Positions 54,367 through 64,000 of a stretch of DNA of 64,000 nucleotides are shown here, in pieces. Source of the DNA: Monarcha castaneiventris obscurior. Lineage: Eukaryota; Chordata; Aves; Passeriformes; Monarchidae. Where the stretch lies: the NCBI GenBank assembly GCA_026261815.1, contig JAMPIT010000712.1:496001-560000 (forward strand). The letters run 5' to 3'. Under the pieces are notes generated by a model. That model made no database searches. It was not told the DNA's origin and saw nothing but the letters and a program-made list of their open reading frames with translations. Position 1 is the stretch's first letter, and every line of letters begins with the position of its first letter. A program made the translations under genes and the position numbers.

Positions 54367-54904
54367 TATAAAAATATAAAATATAATAATTGCAATAAAA
54401 AGGAAAGGGTACTAAAAGCGAAGGGAAGCAAGCGATGCACAATGCCATTGCTTATCCCTACTGAGCAGGAAATTAACTTTATCCCAGCAGAATCCAGGAC
54501 ATTTCTCCATCCAGATTTCTCAGGGGGAGATGGGAGAACCATCTCGAATTTTGTGATGAAACATGAGGATTAAGGGAATTCCTGAATCCCTGGCCCAGCC
54601 CTGCTGGTGGGATGCTCGTGCCCTCTGCAGCCATAACAGCACCTGGGCTTGGTGCTTGTGCCAGGAGCTGGCTCCACACCAAGGTTTTTTAGGATGCACC
54701 AAGATCCTAAAGGCAAAAGGGACCCCAACTCCTGCAGCTCCTGTGGGAGGCTGTCACTGAGGTGGGGATGGCACCTGTGGGTGCACTGGGAGCGCTGCTC
54801 AGCCTTTCCCTGCCCTTCCTGAGGATCCCACGGGCTCTAATCCTGCTCCAGAGGGGGAGGAAGCCTCACCTCCTGTGGTGCCTGGCAGGGCTGAGGTGTG
54901 GGAG

Positions 54905-55298
54905 TGTTGCCTTTTTGGGATTACCTGAAAACAGAACCCAGACAAAATTAAGAGAATGAAAAGCGATTATATTTATTAAAGGGCCTTCAGGTACATTCAG
55001 GGCAGATGAAGCCCCCCCCCCAGAGGCTACACCCAAAAATGGATGAGGGGTCACTGGTTTTCATACTTTTATAAGTTTGGTCCATTTGCATATTGGGGGT
55101 TAATATTCCAATTACAGCTTTGGGTAATGAAGTCATTCACCCCAAGTTTGCTCCCCCCACAACTCACTGTTGTTTACATTTCTAAGGGCCTGAGGCAGCG
55201 AGGTGTCCTTGATTGGCAGGCCTGGAGAGGAATTGTTTTGTCTGACCAAGATGGGAGCACAGCAGCCAACACTCCGTGTGAGGTTTGGAGTTACACAC
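54905..55298 (-). mobile_element. Solo-LTR-like element, antisense
   Basis: On the minus strand it reads with TG...CA type ends: a TTAATTGG-like U3 block, 'atgcaaatggaccaaactta', a TATA box (TTATAAAAGT), then 'gaaggccctttaataaatat', a polyadenylation signal. It is homologous over its whole length to 60757-61161 in the opposite orientation. No internal retroviral sequence lies next to it. Family not assigned. Confidence 0.65.
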
Positions 55299-57724
55299 TA
55301 AAGAATTGCAGGGTTGCAAATACATGAAAAACAGAAAAGCTAAAATCCTAAGGCGTCAGGAGAGAGAGAGGCACCTGCTGTGGGCTGTGCTGGAACAACA
55401 CGTGAAACCCACCATGGGCTGGGCCTTGGGACACCAGAAACCCCACTCGTGGTTTCCCCAGATGTGCAGGGCCAAGTCCTTCCTCAGAAACCACCACCTT
55501 GTGCTTGCCTGGAGCCACCTGCTCCTAGCCAGGGCTCTTTCAATTTCCACCCCAGACCGCGGAAGAGCCGCGGGGAGCTGAGGTGCCTTTTATTGCACTG
55601 CTTATTTTTAGCGTTGTCGTTGTGTCTCAGAGCTCAGGGCTCGGTTTGGGACCCTTAACCAGCAGCATGGGTTCCATCCCAAACACATTCCAGCAGGAAA
55701 TACCTGCTGGGTGAGGAGGGACTGGGAAGGAGACAGTGGGATGTGAGAAGGATAACGGGGTGGGCACATGAGGGGTGGGCAGGGCTCCCCTTTTTACTCA
55801 GGTAGGGCTTGCAGAAATGTTGGGCTTAGGCTTAATGCCTGGCCTAAGCTGGATTTCCCCATCCTGAAATCCATCATGAGGCTGATGTTCTAGAGCAGAT
55901 TCCAAGGTAAGTGCATTGTTCGCACAGGGGAGCTCCAGCCCAGAATCACGGTGGCCTTTGTGAAATTCCAGAAGGAATTCCTGCACACCTCTCACTTTTC
56001 CCACAAGCCAGGCAGGAATGGCACTGCCAACCCCACATGGGAAGCTCGTGGGGTCTGGAAATGCCCCAATCCTGAGGCAGTGCCTGCATCCCGGGCACCC
56101 AACCCTGCACCTTGCCAAGCCCTGGGCAGCTCCAGGGAGCTGCTGCTGCAGCTGTGCCCTGTCCTGGTGGTTTTGGGTGACTGGTGACTCAAATACTTTC
56201 GTTGGTTTCTGTTCATTTGGGTTCCTCTCTGTCACCTCCCTCAAGTGAAACCTCAGTGCCAGTGTCGGCTCCTCTCTGTCAGTGCCTCGTCCGCTGCAGA
56301 GTCCCAGAAGTGGCCCAAGGTTTTGGCTGAGGATCCTGTCCCCAATCAGGGGTGATTTATCCCCTGCATCCCCTCCACTGAATGATCCTCGTGGTGTAGC
56401 AGGATCGTGGAGCATAAATGAGAAGCTCCCACTGCCCTCCCCAAAATTCTTGCTGCTTTTTTTTGGTGGTTTCCCACACTTTGAGTCAGAGCAGCAGCAG
56501 CACCAAACTCCTGCTTGATGTCAAGATATTTCCTTGCTTCCCCAGGAAGGCCAAACCAGGTGCTGGCTCCTGCTGTTCCTCTGGAGAGGGCTGCAGTCCT
56601 GTGGGAATGGGAAGGGAATTTCTGGGAGATGCCCAGGCTGAACTCCTGCCTTCAGAAGGTTCCATGTGGGAAGGAGAGCGGAGCTTGGTTTCCATGAAGG
56701 AAACCTTCGCTTGCAGGAGATACAGGGTTCCCTCAAGAATATTTGGGAAGGAGCCGTGTGCTTCCCAAATCCTCCTAAAATCTGCCAGAGAAGGGTGGAC
56801 CGGGGCAGGCAATTTGGGGGAATTTTCTAAGATTTTTCCAACATAAAGACATCTCCTCCATGGTGGACATGGGAACACTTTGATTTCTGGGTGCTGGGAA
56901 GGATTTGATCAACACTGCAGCCCCTCGATGTTTTGTTCACTGGCTCGGGGATGTTATTTGGGTTCAAAGCCAACCTCTAGCCTGAGATTTGGGGCTGGAA
57001 GGCAGCTGGGCCTCTGGGAAGCATTTTCCTTGGGAGAAAAGGAGCTGGGTTCTGTCCTGGGTTGTGTCAGTCTCGTTCATCACGTGCTTCTGGGATTTCC
57101 CAGGACACGCCACACACCAAACACCAAAAGTGCCACTGCAGGTGGCTTCAGGAGAAGAATTCAGTGTCCATGAGGACAACCCAACCCTCCCACATGCCTG
57201 AAACCCAGCGTGAGAAGCTTCCTAGTACCAAACCTGTGTGGAGAACAGGTTTGATGGGCTGGGGAGGAGGAAGGTGAGGGATTCCAGCCAAATCCTGAGA
57301 TTTAAGCCCGACTCAGCCGGGAGAAAGAGGAAAAGCTCTGCAGGCATCTCCATCCAAGTGCTCTGCAACCACAAATCAGCAGCAGGTCCCTGCTCACAGT
57401 TGAACTGCTCGGGAATCCAAGACCCAGCTGCTTCCTCCAACCTGCCCCCGCTTGGCTCCGGCCCCCCCCAGGCGCCTCTCGAGGCGTTAGACAGCAAACA
57501 GTCACTTTTTATTTCTGGCCACCAGGCTTTCCAACTGGTTTGATTGCTCAATGCCCCCATTTCAGCACAGCAGCCTGGCCACGGCGAGCATCTCCGGGCT
57601 CTTCCTGCCCGTGTGTTGTAATACGGGAGCAGCCCCCTCCACGTGGGTCCTGGCAGCAGGATATCTCCTTGGGAAGGCAGGAAAGCTGCCTGGAGGCTCT
57701 TGCCTCCTTCTCCAAAGGGAGTTA

Positions 57725-58118
57725 TACTTAGATTTAGATTTAGGTATTTTATGGGTATATATATTTTTATATATATATTTTTATATATTTTATATATACA
57801 TTTTATATATATATTTTATACATATTTTTATATATTATATATATATTTATATATATATTTATATATATTTTTATATATATATTTTTAGATATACTTTTAT
57901 ATATATTTTTAGATATATTTTATATATATATTTTTAGATATATTTATATATATATTTATATATATATTTTTATATATTTATATATATTTATATATATTTT
58001 TATATATATTTATATATATTTTATACATATTTTTATATATATTGATATATTTTTAAATATTTTTTATATTTTTATAGATATATATTTTAATATATATATA
58101 TAATATATATATCCATAA
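57725..58118. repeat. AT microsatellite (TATATATTTT-type)
   Basis: About 390 bp of nearly pure A/T with TATATA and TATTTT units. It may form cruciforms and may be length-variable. Confidence 0.95.
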
Positions 58119-58127
58119 TGGGCCTGA

Positions 58128-58332
58128 GGTGGCCCATGGACCTGTGACTCCAATGTGAACTGACTTTAGCACACCTCTACTTTTCCCTGAGATAAGAAAT
58201 AGTGGTGAGTTGATCCTATCTCCCCCGTTCCTTACTTTTCTGCTGGTTTTAGTTCTTTTATCGGGGTTTTTCTGGCCACAGGCAGAGGCTGGCAGAGTCA
58301 GAGCTGCTGTTCTGTGCATTCTGTACATTCAT
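58128..58332. repeat. Dispersed ~200-bp repeat, copy A
   Basis: The block from 'ggtggcccatggacctgtga' through 'gataagaaatagtggtgag' to 'gtcagagctgctgttctg' matches 62943-63137 in the same orientation at about 90% or more. It is sandwiched between two AT microsatellites. Unclassified, probably part of a mobile element. Confidence 0.8.
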
Positions 58333-58450
58333 ACATATATATATAATAGTATATTTATATATGTATATTTATATATGTATAAATATATATTTCTATATAA
58401 ATATGTAAATATCTAAATATATAAATATTTATATATTTATATATTTTATG
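58332..58450. repeat. AT microsatellite
   Basis: TATATATATAATAGTATATTT-like sequence of about 120 bp directly after copy A of the dispersed repeat. Confidence 0.9.
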
Positions 58451-59519
58451 GCCAAGGATGATGCCTTGTGATCAGGAAAACCCACCCAGAGCTGACTTTG
58501 GTGGATCTCAAGGGACTTGCCCCATTTTGTGACTGTTTTTTTGACACGGTGTTACATGACACTTTTCAGTTGTCTCTTGGTTTGGGTGGATGGTTGGACC
58601 TGGCTCGAGGGCCAAACCATGAGGTCAGACCTGTGGAGGCAACGGGAGGAGAGGGATGGGCCAAAGGCAGCTCCTCAGCTCTGGGCATCTCAGCTCCATC
58701 AAAGGAAGGAAGAGGAGGTGCTGGGAAGAGCTGAGGGTGAGGAGGCCGAAGCTGCAGGATTTCCTCAAGCTGCACTTGGCTGCAGGAAGGTCTCGTGCAG
58801 AGGAAAGGAGATCCCAAGCCCCAGAAAACGCCACAGCTACTTCATTTCCAGAGCTGGCTTTTGCCAGATGACCTCTCCCTCTGCAGGTCTTTGCTGTAGC
58901 CCCAGGTCATGAACAGGGGCTCCACCCAAGCCACAGCAGCAAAAACAACACAAAAAACAACACAGGGATGAGGAGAAACACGGCAACACTCGTTCAGAAC
59001 TTTGGGGTCATGATGAGACCAAGTCTGAACCTGAGTCCAGGCTGAAATCCCCTCCCTTCCCCTCGGTTTGCCTGTGCCTAGGGGCTGGATCCTGCTCTGA
59101 CATATTTTTATTGTGGGTGATTTGTTTGCTGGAATGAAACACCCGGATGCACCGAGGAGCCATAAAAACCTGTCGGAGCTTTTTGTGTGGGCCTGTGTGA
59201 CCCAGAGCCACCAGGCAGCCTGGGCCTCTGCTGCTCTTCCTCAGAGCAGCGTGGAAGAGCTTGGGCTCAGCCCTAAAATGGAAACGGGAAGAAGCAAAAG
59301 GGCATTTCAGGCCATTGCACAAGGAGCTCTTGGCAGTGTGATGGTTAAAAATAATACTCCAAGCTGGAGAAATATTCCTTTTCCCTCCTTTTCCCCACAA
59401 TATGTGAGGGTAGCTGGGGGTTCAGAAGAGTTGCTGCAGCTCTTGCTGAGGGAAAAATTCACGTGGGGTATGTAAAACCTCCTTATTTTGTGCTGGGTGT
59501 TTTACAGAGAAATGCAAAT

Positions 59520-59628
59520 CACGGAAGCATGGAAGGGTTTGGGTTGTAAGGGGACCTTAAAGCTCATCTCATTCCAGCCTCTCCCTAGAGCCTGGAATAC
59601 CTTCCACTAGGCCAGGCTGCTCAAAACC
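59520..59628 (-). mobile_element. CR1 3' fragment, antisense
   Basis: It reads 'gggtttgggttgtaagggga', 'ttaaagctcatctcattcca' and 'ccttccactaggccaggctg', which is the CR1 3' end in antisense. Confidence 0.75.
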
Positions 59629-60756
59629 CCAAAAGAATAACAAAATTTTGAATTTTTGGGGCAATTAATTTCAATAATATCAATTTCCAGCATCCCACGG
59701 TTCCTGCTTCTTCTTCTGTTGGGCTTCGGAGGGAGGACTGAGGGATGTGGAAGCAACAGTGGTTTGAAACAATTGATTCCCTGCCTGTGTCTTTCTGTTC
59801 TGTATTTCTCTTGAGAAGTAACCACTTCTCCCTGAGATAAATCTGGCTCGAGGACAGGTCTGCAGGGTGCAAAAGGCAGGTTGGTCTTCTCAGGGATCGT
59901 GGCTAGAAAATAGCAAGAGGCATAATTTTGGGGAATGTTTTTACACCTCTGCCCCAGAAATACGGCCTGGTTTTGTTTTGGAGGAGGGTCTGGACACTTC
60001 TTTTGTAAAAATCCCAAATATTTCAAATTTGCTGATTTGCTTTGCTGCTTCAACCCAAGATTTCTCTGTTTGCTCTGAAGTGCTCACAGCCCCTGCTGTA
60101 GTCCTCCAGTCCTTCCTTGGGCAGCTGGTGAGGTCCAGAGGAGACCTGATCCGTGGAGAGGTGGGAAGAGCCTCTCAGCTCTGCCTGCAGGAGGGAAGGG
60201 ACCACTTGGTTGCATTTAAGGCAAGGAAGGAAAAATCAGGGGAAAAGTTTGCTCGTGGTGTCAGCAGCAAGGGCAAGGAGAGGAAGGAGGCTTGTGGCTG
60301 GGCAGGTGGGGAAGGTGGTCTGTGGTGTTCACCACCGAGCAGGAGATGGAAAAGGTGGGGGAAAGTGAGAGATGGTGATGGCTGGAGAGAGGTTCATTGC
60401 TGATGCAGCTCAGGAAGGCGAGGGAGAAGGGTGAACCTCTGCCGTGCCCCATGTCCAGCCCTGCTCCTGCACAACATCATCCAACAGATCCCTGGGAGGG
60501 GAAGGAGCAAGCGTGGCTGAGCTGAACCCCAAAACCAGTGGCTGAGGGAAGCCTGGACCCTGGGTTGTGGCTGCAAGGTGGAGGAGAATCACAGCCCCAG
60601 CACAGCCCTTCTCCATGGATGTCTGTAGTGCCCTTAACCTGCTCATGGCTGTGGGGAGCAGCCCCTACAGAGCCATGGCCAAGAGCTGGAGCATGTGGGG
60701 ATGGGATTGATGCCTTAGGTTTTAACTTTTATATTTTCAAATCCCGTACTGCTTAG

Positions 60757-61161
60757 AGTATAACTCTGCAGTTCCTTGTAGCCTGGAATTTCTGCTCTCT
60801 CGTGCTGGGCAGACACAACAAAGCCTCTCCAGGCTTTGCCTTCAAGGACAGCCAGGCTCTGCTAGGCCCAAAATGTGTAACCCAAAGCCTCTAAGGGGGG
60901 AGCAAGCTGAGGGGAATTACATAATTAACTAAAGTTTTAATTGGAGAATTAACCGTGGTCTGCAAATGAACCAAACCTATAAAAGTGTGAAGGAATCGTC
61001 ACCTGAGGTCTATCTTGGGGTCCATCTTGGGGTCCATTTTTTGGAAGCAGCTTCTGGCTCCCCCAGGGAAGGGGGGGCCTTGAAGGCCCTTCAGATAAAT
61101 ACCTCCCTTAATTCCCTTATCCTGTCTAGTCTCTGTTTCTGGGAGGCCTCTTAAGGCATCA
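60757..61161 (+). mobile_element. Solo-LTR-like element, sense
   Basis: Same family as 54905-55298. It has 'gttttaattggagaattaac', 'tgcaaatgaaccaaacctat', TATA box (CTATAAAAGT) and 'gaaggcccttcagataaata'. A ~15-bp duplication ('cttggggtccat' twice) lies after the TATA box. Edges are approximate and no flanking target duplication was identified. Confidence 0.6.
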
Positions 61162-62164
61162 GGATGGGAAAGGAGAGAGGGGTTCAACCCCGTGGGTCAG
61201 GATACGGCACCAGGCTCTCCTGGAAGAGGGAGAGGCTCCTGGGCTCCTCCTGAGGAGCATCTCTGGTGCACGGTGCCTGCTTGGTTCCTCTTTCCTGCTC
61301 ACAGCCAGTGATGGTGCTGGGTCTCCTTCTGTGGGGCTGAGATGAGGCAAGGGACCAACACCAGGGTGAATGGTGGGGAAAACAAACCCCCTGTGCCCCC
61401 CATGCATGGCTCTGCCCTCGGGGTGGATGTGGGAAACTCTCAGTCTCTACAAGAGCCTGGAAATTCTGGGGTAATTTTAACCTTGCCGTGGGTTGTGAGA
61501 AACCGAGGGGTTTTACAGCTTTGCTGTGCCAGGCATTGAAATCACGGGGTGCAACTCTCCCAGGAGAAACCTCGAGTCCCAGCTGGAGCAGGGCAGGATT
61601 GTGACCCCCCAGGAAAGTCCTTTCCCATCTCCTCAGGCTGAGGGCTGTGCCCTCTGATGAAATACAGAGCAGTGATGGCTCAGGGGAAATTGGTTCTCGA
61701 GGGGGGCAATGCTTTGGGGTGTTTAGAAAAAGCACGAGTGCTTAATTTTCCCCCATCGGATTTTCCAGGTGAAGATTCTTCTTACCGTCAGGATGAGTCA
61801 GGAAGCCAAGAGATGTCATTGCAGGAGGGTTTTGAGTACCAGGGAGGATTTTGAGATGCAGGCAGCTGTCTGGCCAGGCTGGTTGGCCAGCACCCATCCC
61901 ATTTGCATGGCCTTTGGGCCACCTAGTTCGGACTAGATGACCTTTAATAGATTTTTTCCATCCCCAATTATTTTACCCAGCCTGGAACTCTTCCTGCTGT
62001 GAGTTTGAAACTGCAGAGATCTTGATGTGAAAGCAAAACCTGGCCTTGGTTTTGCCTTGTGGAGAAATTATTCTGTATTTCTGGGAAAGTGACATCATTT
62101 TTTCGAGCTGTTGCAGGAAAAGGGGTCACTGTGTCTTTTCTGGTCCTCTCTCCTCATTTTGGTT

Positions 62165-62335
62165 CTTCACAGAATCACAGAACCCCAGACTGGTTTGGTT
62201 CAGAAGGGATTTTAAAGCTCTTCTCGTTCCACCCCCTGCCATGGGACACCTTCCACCATCCCAGGTTGCTCCAAGCTGCATCCAACCTGGCCTTGGGCAC
62301 TTCCAGGGATCCAGGGGCAGCCACAGCTTGGATAC
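62165..62335 (-). mobile_element. CR1 3' fragment, antisense
   Basis: It begins with the tail 'cacagaatcacagaacccca' and continues 'tgccatgggacaccttccac', 'caagctgcatccaacctggc' and 'agggatccaggggcagccac'. Confidence 0.8.
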
Positions 62336-62942
62336 TTCAAACACTTCAGCACAACAGTGGAAAGCTGGGGATTCCACCCTAATTTTTCTGACACTGGTGG
62401 AGTTTGTAGCAGCCTCTCTCTAAAATGAGAAATGATGGGAGGGCAATAAACGATGCCTGGAGCCTCTGGAACATTTTTGCACAGGAGCAGCAACCCCAGG
62501 TGCAGGAAAAGCTTTGCCTGTCCACGAAGGTTTCTCTTCCAAAGGCTGAATCCCCCAGGGCCGGTTCTCACCTTGCCCCATGGTGAATTCATTCATCTCC
62601 AAACAACCAGGAGCCTTTCAGGAGGAGCTGATTCATCACAACCCAGTCCTTGAGACATCCTGTTCCTTATCATCCCCGCAGAGCTATCGGGAGAGGTGAG
62701 GCTGGAAACGAGCCCGGTGAATTTAATAATTCACTCTTGATTTGTGTGGCCGTCACCGATGGACGCTGAGGTGCTGCCAGAGAGGGGATCTGATTTCAGG
62801 GCAGGGCCAGATCTTAAAATAGGAGGACGGGAATAAATGATAAGGTCTGTTTTCCCTTTTATTGGCCTAAAAGTTCACCTCCAGCCCGAGCTGTCGGTTG
62901 GGCACGATGTGGTAACCCCAGCTTTCTGGGAATCGTGCCTGG

Positions 62943-63137
62943 GGTGGCCCATGGACCTGTGACCCCAATGTGAGCTGACTTTAGCACACCTCTACTTTTC
63001 CTTGAGATAAGAAATAGTGGTGAGCTGATCCTATCTCCCCCGTTCCTTACTTTTCTGCTGGTTTAGCTCTTTTATTGGGGTTTTTCCTGGCCACAAGTGG
63101 AGGCTGGCAGAGTCAGAGCTGCTGTTCTGTACATTCA
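62943..63137. repeat. Dispersed ~200-bp repeat, copy B
   Basis: Same orientation as copy A at 58128-58332: 'gcccatggacctgtgacccc', 'ctacttttccttgagataag' and 'ctggcagagtcagagctgct'. The flanks differ from those of copy A, so the common edges mark the repeat's limits. Confidence 0.8.
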
Positions 63138-64000
63138 ATCAGCTTTTCTCAGGCTGGGTTTGGGACAGACCCAATTTTCCCCCAAACCAGCATCTTTCAA
63201 TCACATGCTTCAGCTTTGGAGTCTGCAGGTGTGACCATCTCATCTGGCTCTGAGGGAGCCCCTCTGCCTACAAAAGGCAAGTGCTTAAGCTTTGAAAATT
63301 CACAGAGCTGCAAAAAAATTCCCCCAACTCCTTTCCCCCAACACCAAGAGCTGCTCTCAGTTTTGTACAGGCAGAACCTGGAGTTTCACTGACACGAGCT
63401 GAAAAAAGTCCTCCCCATCCTGTAACTCCTCTCCTTTTGCAGCTCTTTATTGTGTGCTTCTGTCACAGCCTCCTCCTGAATCTGGAATTTGAGAGGAATT
63501 CTGGCTTGAGACCAAATATTCGAAAGCAAGTAGAAAAAAATAATTAAACCAACGAGCCTCAGTGCGCAGAACCCGTGTGCAGAAAAAAACAAAATTCACT
63601 AAATAAATATTTATTTTACTCGACTGAAGCTTCCTAAATAGTCGAGGGGGACTTTTCCTGCTGGGATAAGCCAGGATGAGAACCATTCCCTCTGACAAAA
63701 CGAGCCTTGAGTTTGGACTCCGGCCTCTGCTGGGAATTAATTAATTAATTAATCTGCAGCGCGCCGCTTTGAGTGAGATCTCAGCTCTTGGGTTTCCCAC
63801 CGTAGGACGCCCAGCCCGGGGGTGCCCCTGCTTTAAAAATCAGAATTTCCTCGCAGAAACTCTGGCAGAAAAAGTGACGAGAGCCGGGGTGGGTGCAGGA
63901 GTGGCCTCGGGGCTCATTTACATCTCGGTGGGTGAGAAGTCGGGCGTGAGCCGCTTTCCTGTCAGTGCCAGGCTCTGCCCTGAAACCCCTGGTTGGTTTT

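Larger units (their letters stand above)
53670..64000. other. Gene-free region downstream of IRF8
   Basis: No coding exon or RNA gene was recognised over 10 kb on either strand. Listed separately are three CR1 fragments, two LTR-like elements, one dispersed repeat pair and AT arrays. The remaining stretches (55.3-57.7, 58.5-59.5, 59.6-60.7, 61.2-62.1 and 63.1-64.0 kb) look unique to me. In mammals the region beyond IRF8 is also gene-poor and rich in myeloid enhancers, which could be true here but is not visible. Confidence 0.5.

Noticed and set aside
57540..58450. Small tyrosine/isoleucine-rich open frames resembling membrane peptides
   Set aside because: They are translations of TATATA microsatellite sequence.

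Overview
This is vertebrate nuclear DNA, almost certainly from a bird. Four split protein-coding genes are readable exon by exon with GT/AG introns. The intergenic and intronic DNA carries many short CR1 LINE 3' fragments, the typical avian repeat, and the introns are compact and rich in GC minisatellites. The order EMC8 (minus) - COX4I1 (plus) - DUSP22-like (plus) - IRF8 (plus) matches the EMC8-COX4I1-IRF8 block of human 16q24.1, with one extra gene between COX4I1 and IRF8. The species cannot be named from the sequence alone.

Layout: 1-4.79 kb is intergenic, with a CpG-rich left edge and two CR1 fragments. 4.9-14.06 kb is EMC8 on the minus strand (5 coding exons, 199 residues); its large intron 1 holds a ~270-bp satellite array. 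14.06-16.5 kb is the EMC8/COX4I1 head-to-head gap, filled by an 0.8-kb G-rich minisatellite and CR1 copies. 16.4-21.97 kb is COX4I1 (170 residues), with three ETS/NRF-2 type motifs in its promoter. Two CR1 copies facing each other flank its first exons. 23.0-38.66 kb is a DUSP22-like atypical dual-specificity phosphatase (7 exons, 213 residues, catalytic residues intact). 41.4-43.1 kb is a 20-bp minisatellite field next to the IRF8 promoter (GC boxes, a STAT-type GAS site, three inverted CCAAT boxes, TATA). 43.58-45.07 kb is a 64-bp-type minisatellite at the start of the IRF8 transcription unit. 46.47-52.66 kb is the IRF8 coding sequence (8 coding exons, 426 residues). From 53.7 kb to the end I see no gene, only CR1 fragments, two LTR-like elements of one family, a dispersed ~200-bp repeat pair and AT microsatellites.

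Functionally the four genes are not a pathway. EMC8 is an ER membrane protein complex subunit, COX4I1 a respiratory-chain subunit, DUSP22-like a probable membrane-anchored signalling phosphatase and IRF8 a myeloid/lymphoid transcription factor. The most interesting biology is the DUSP22-like gene beside IRF8, which mirrors the DUSP22-IRF4 neighbourhood of vertebrates and so looks like a retained whole-genome-duplication partner. Next is the way repeats have invaded every promoter-proximal region. Exon boundaries are my own reading of splice sites and reading frame; UTR limits and repeat edges are approximate.
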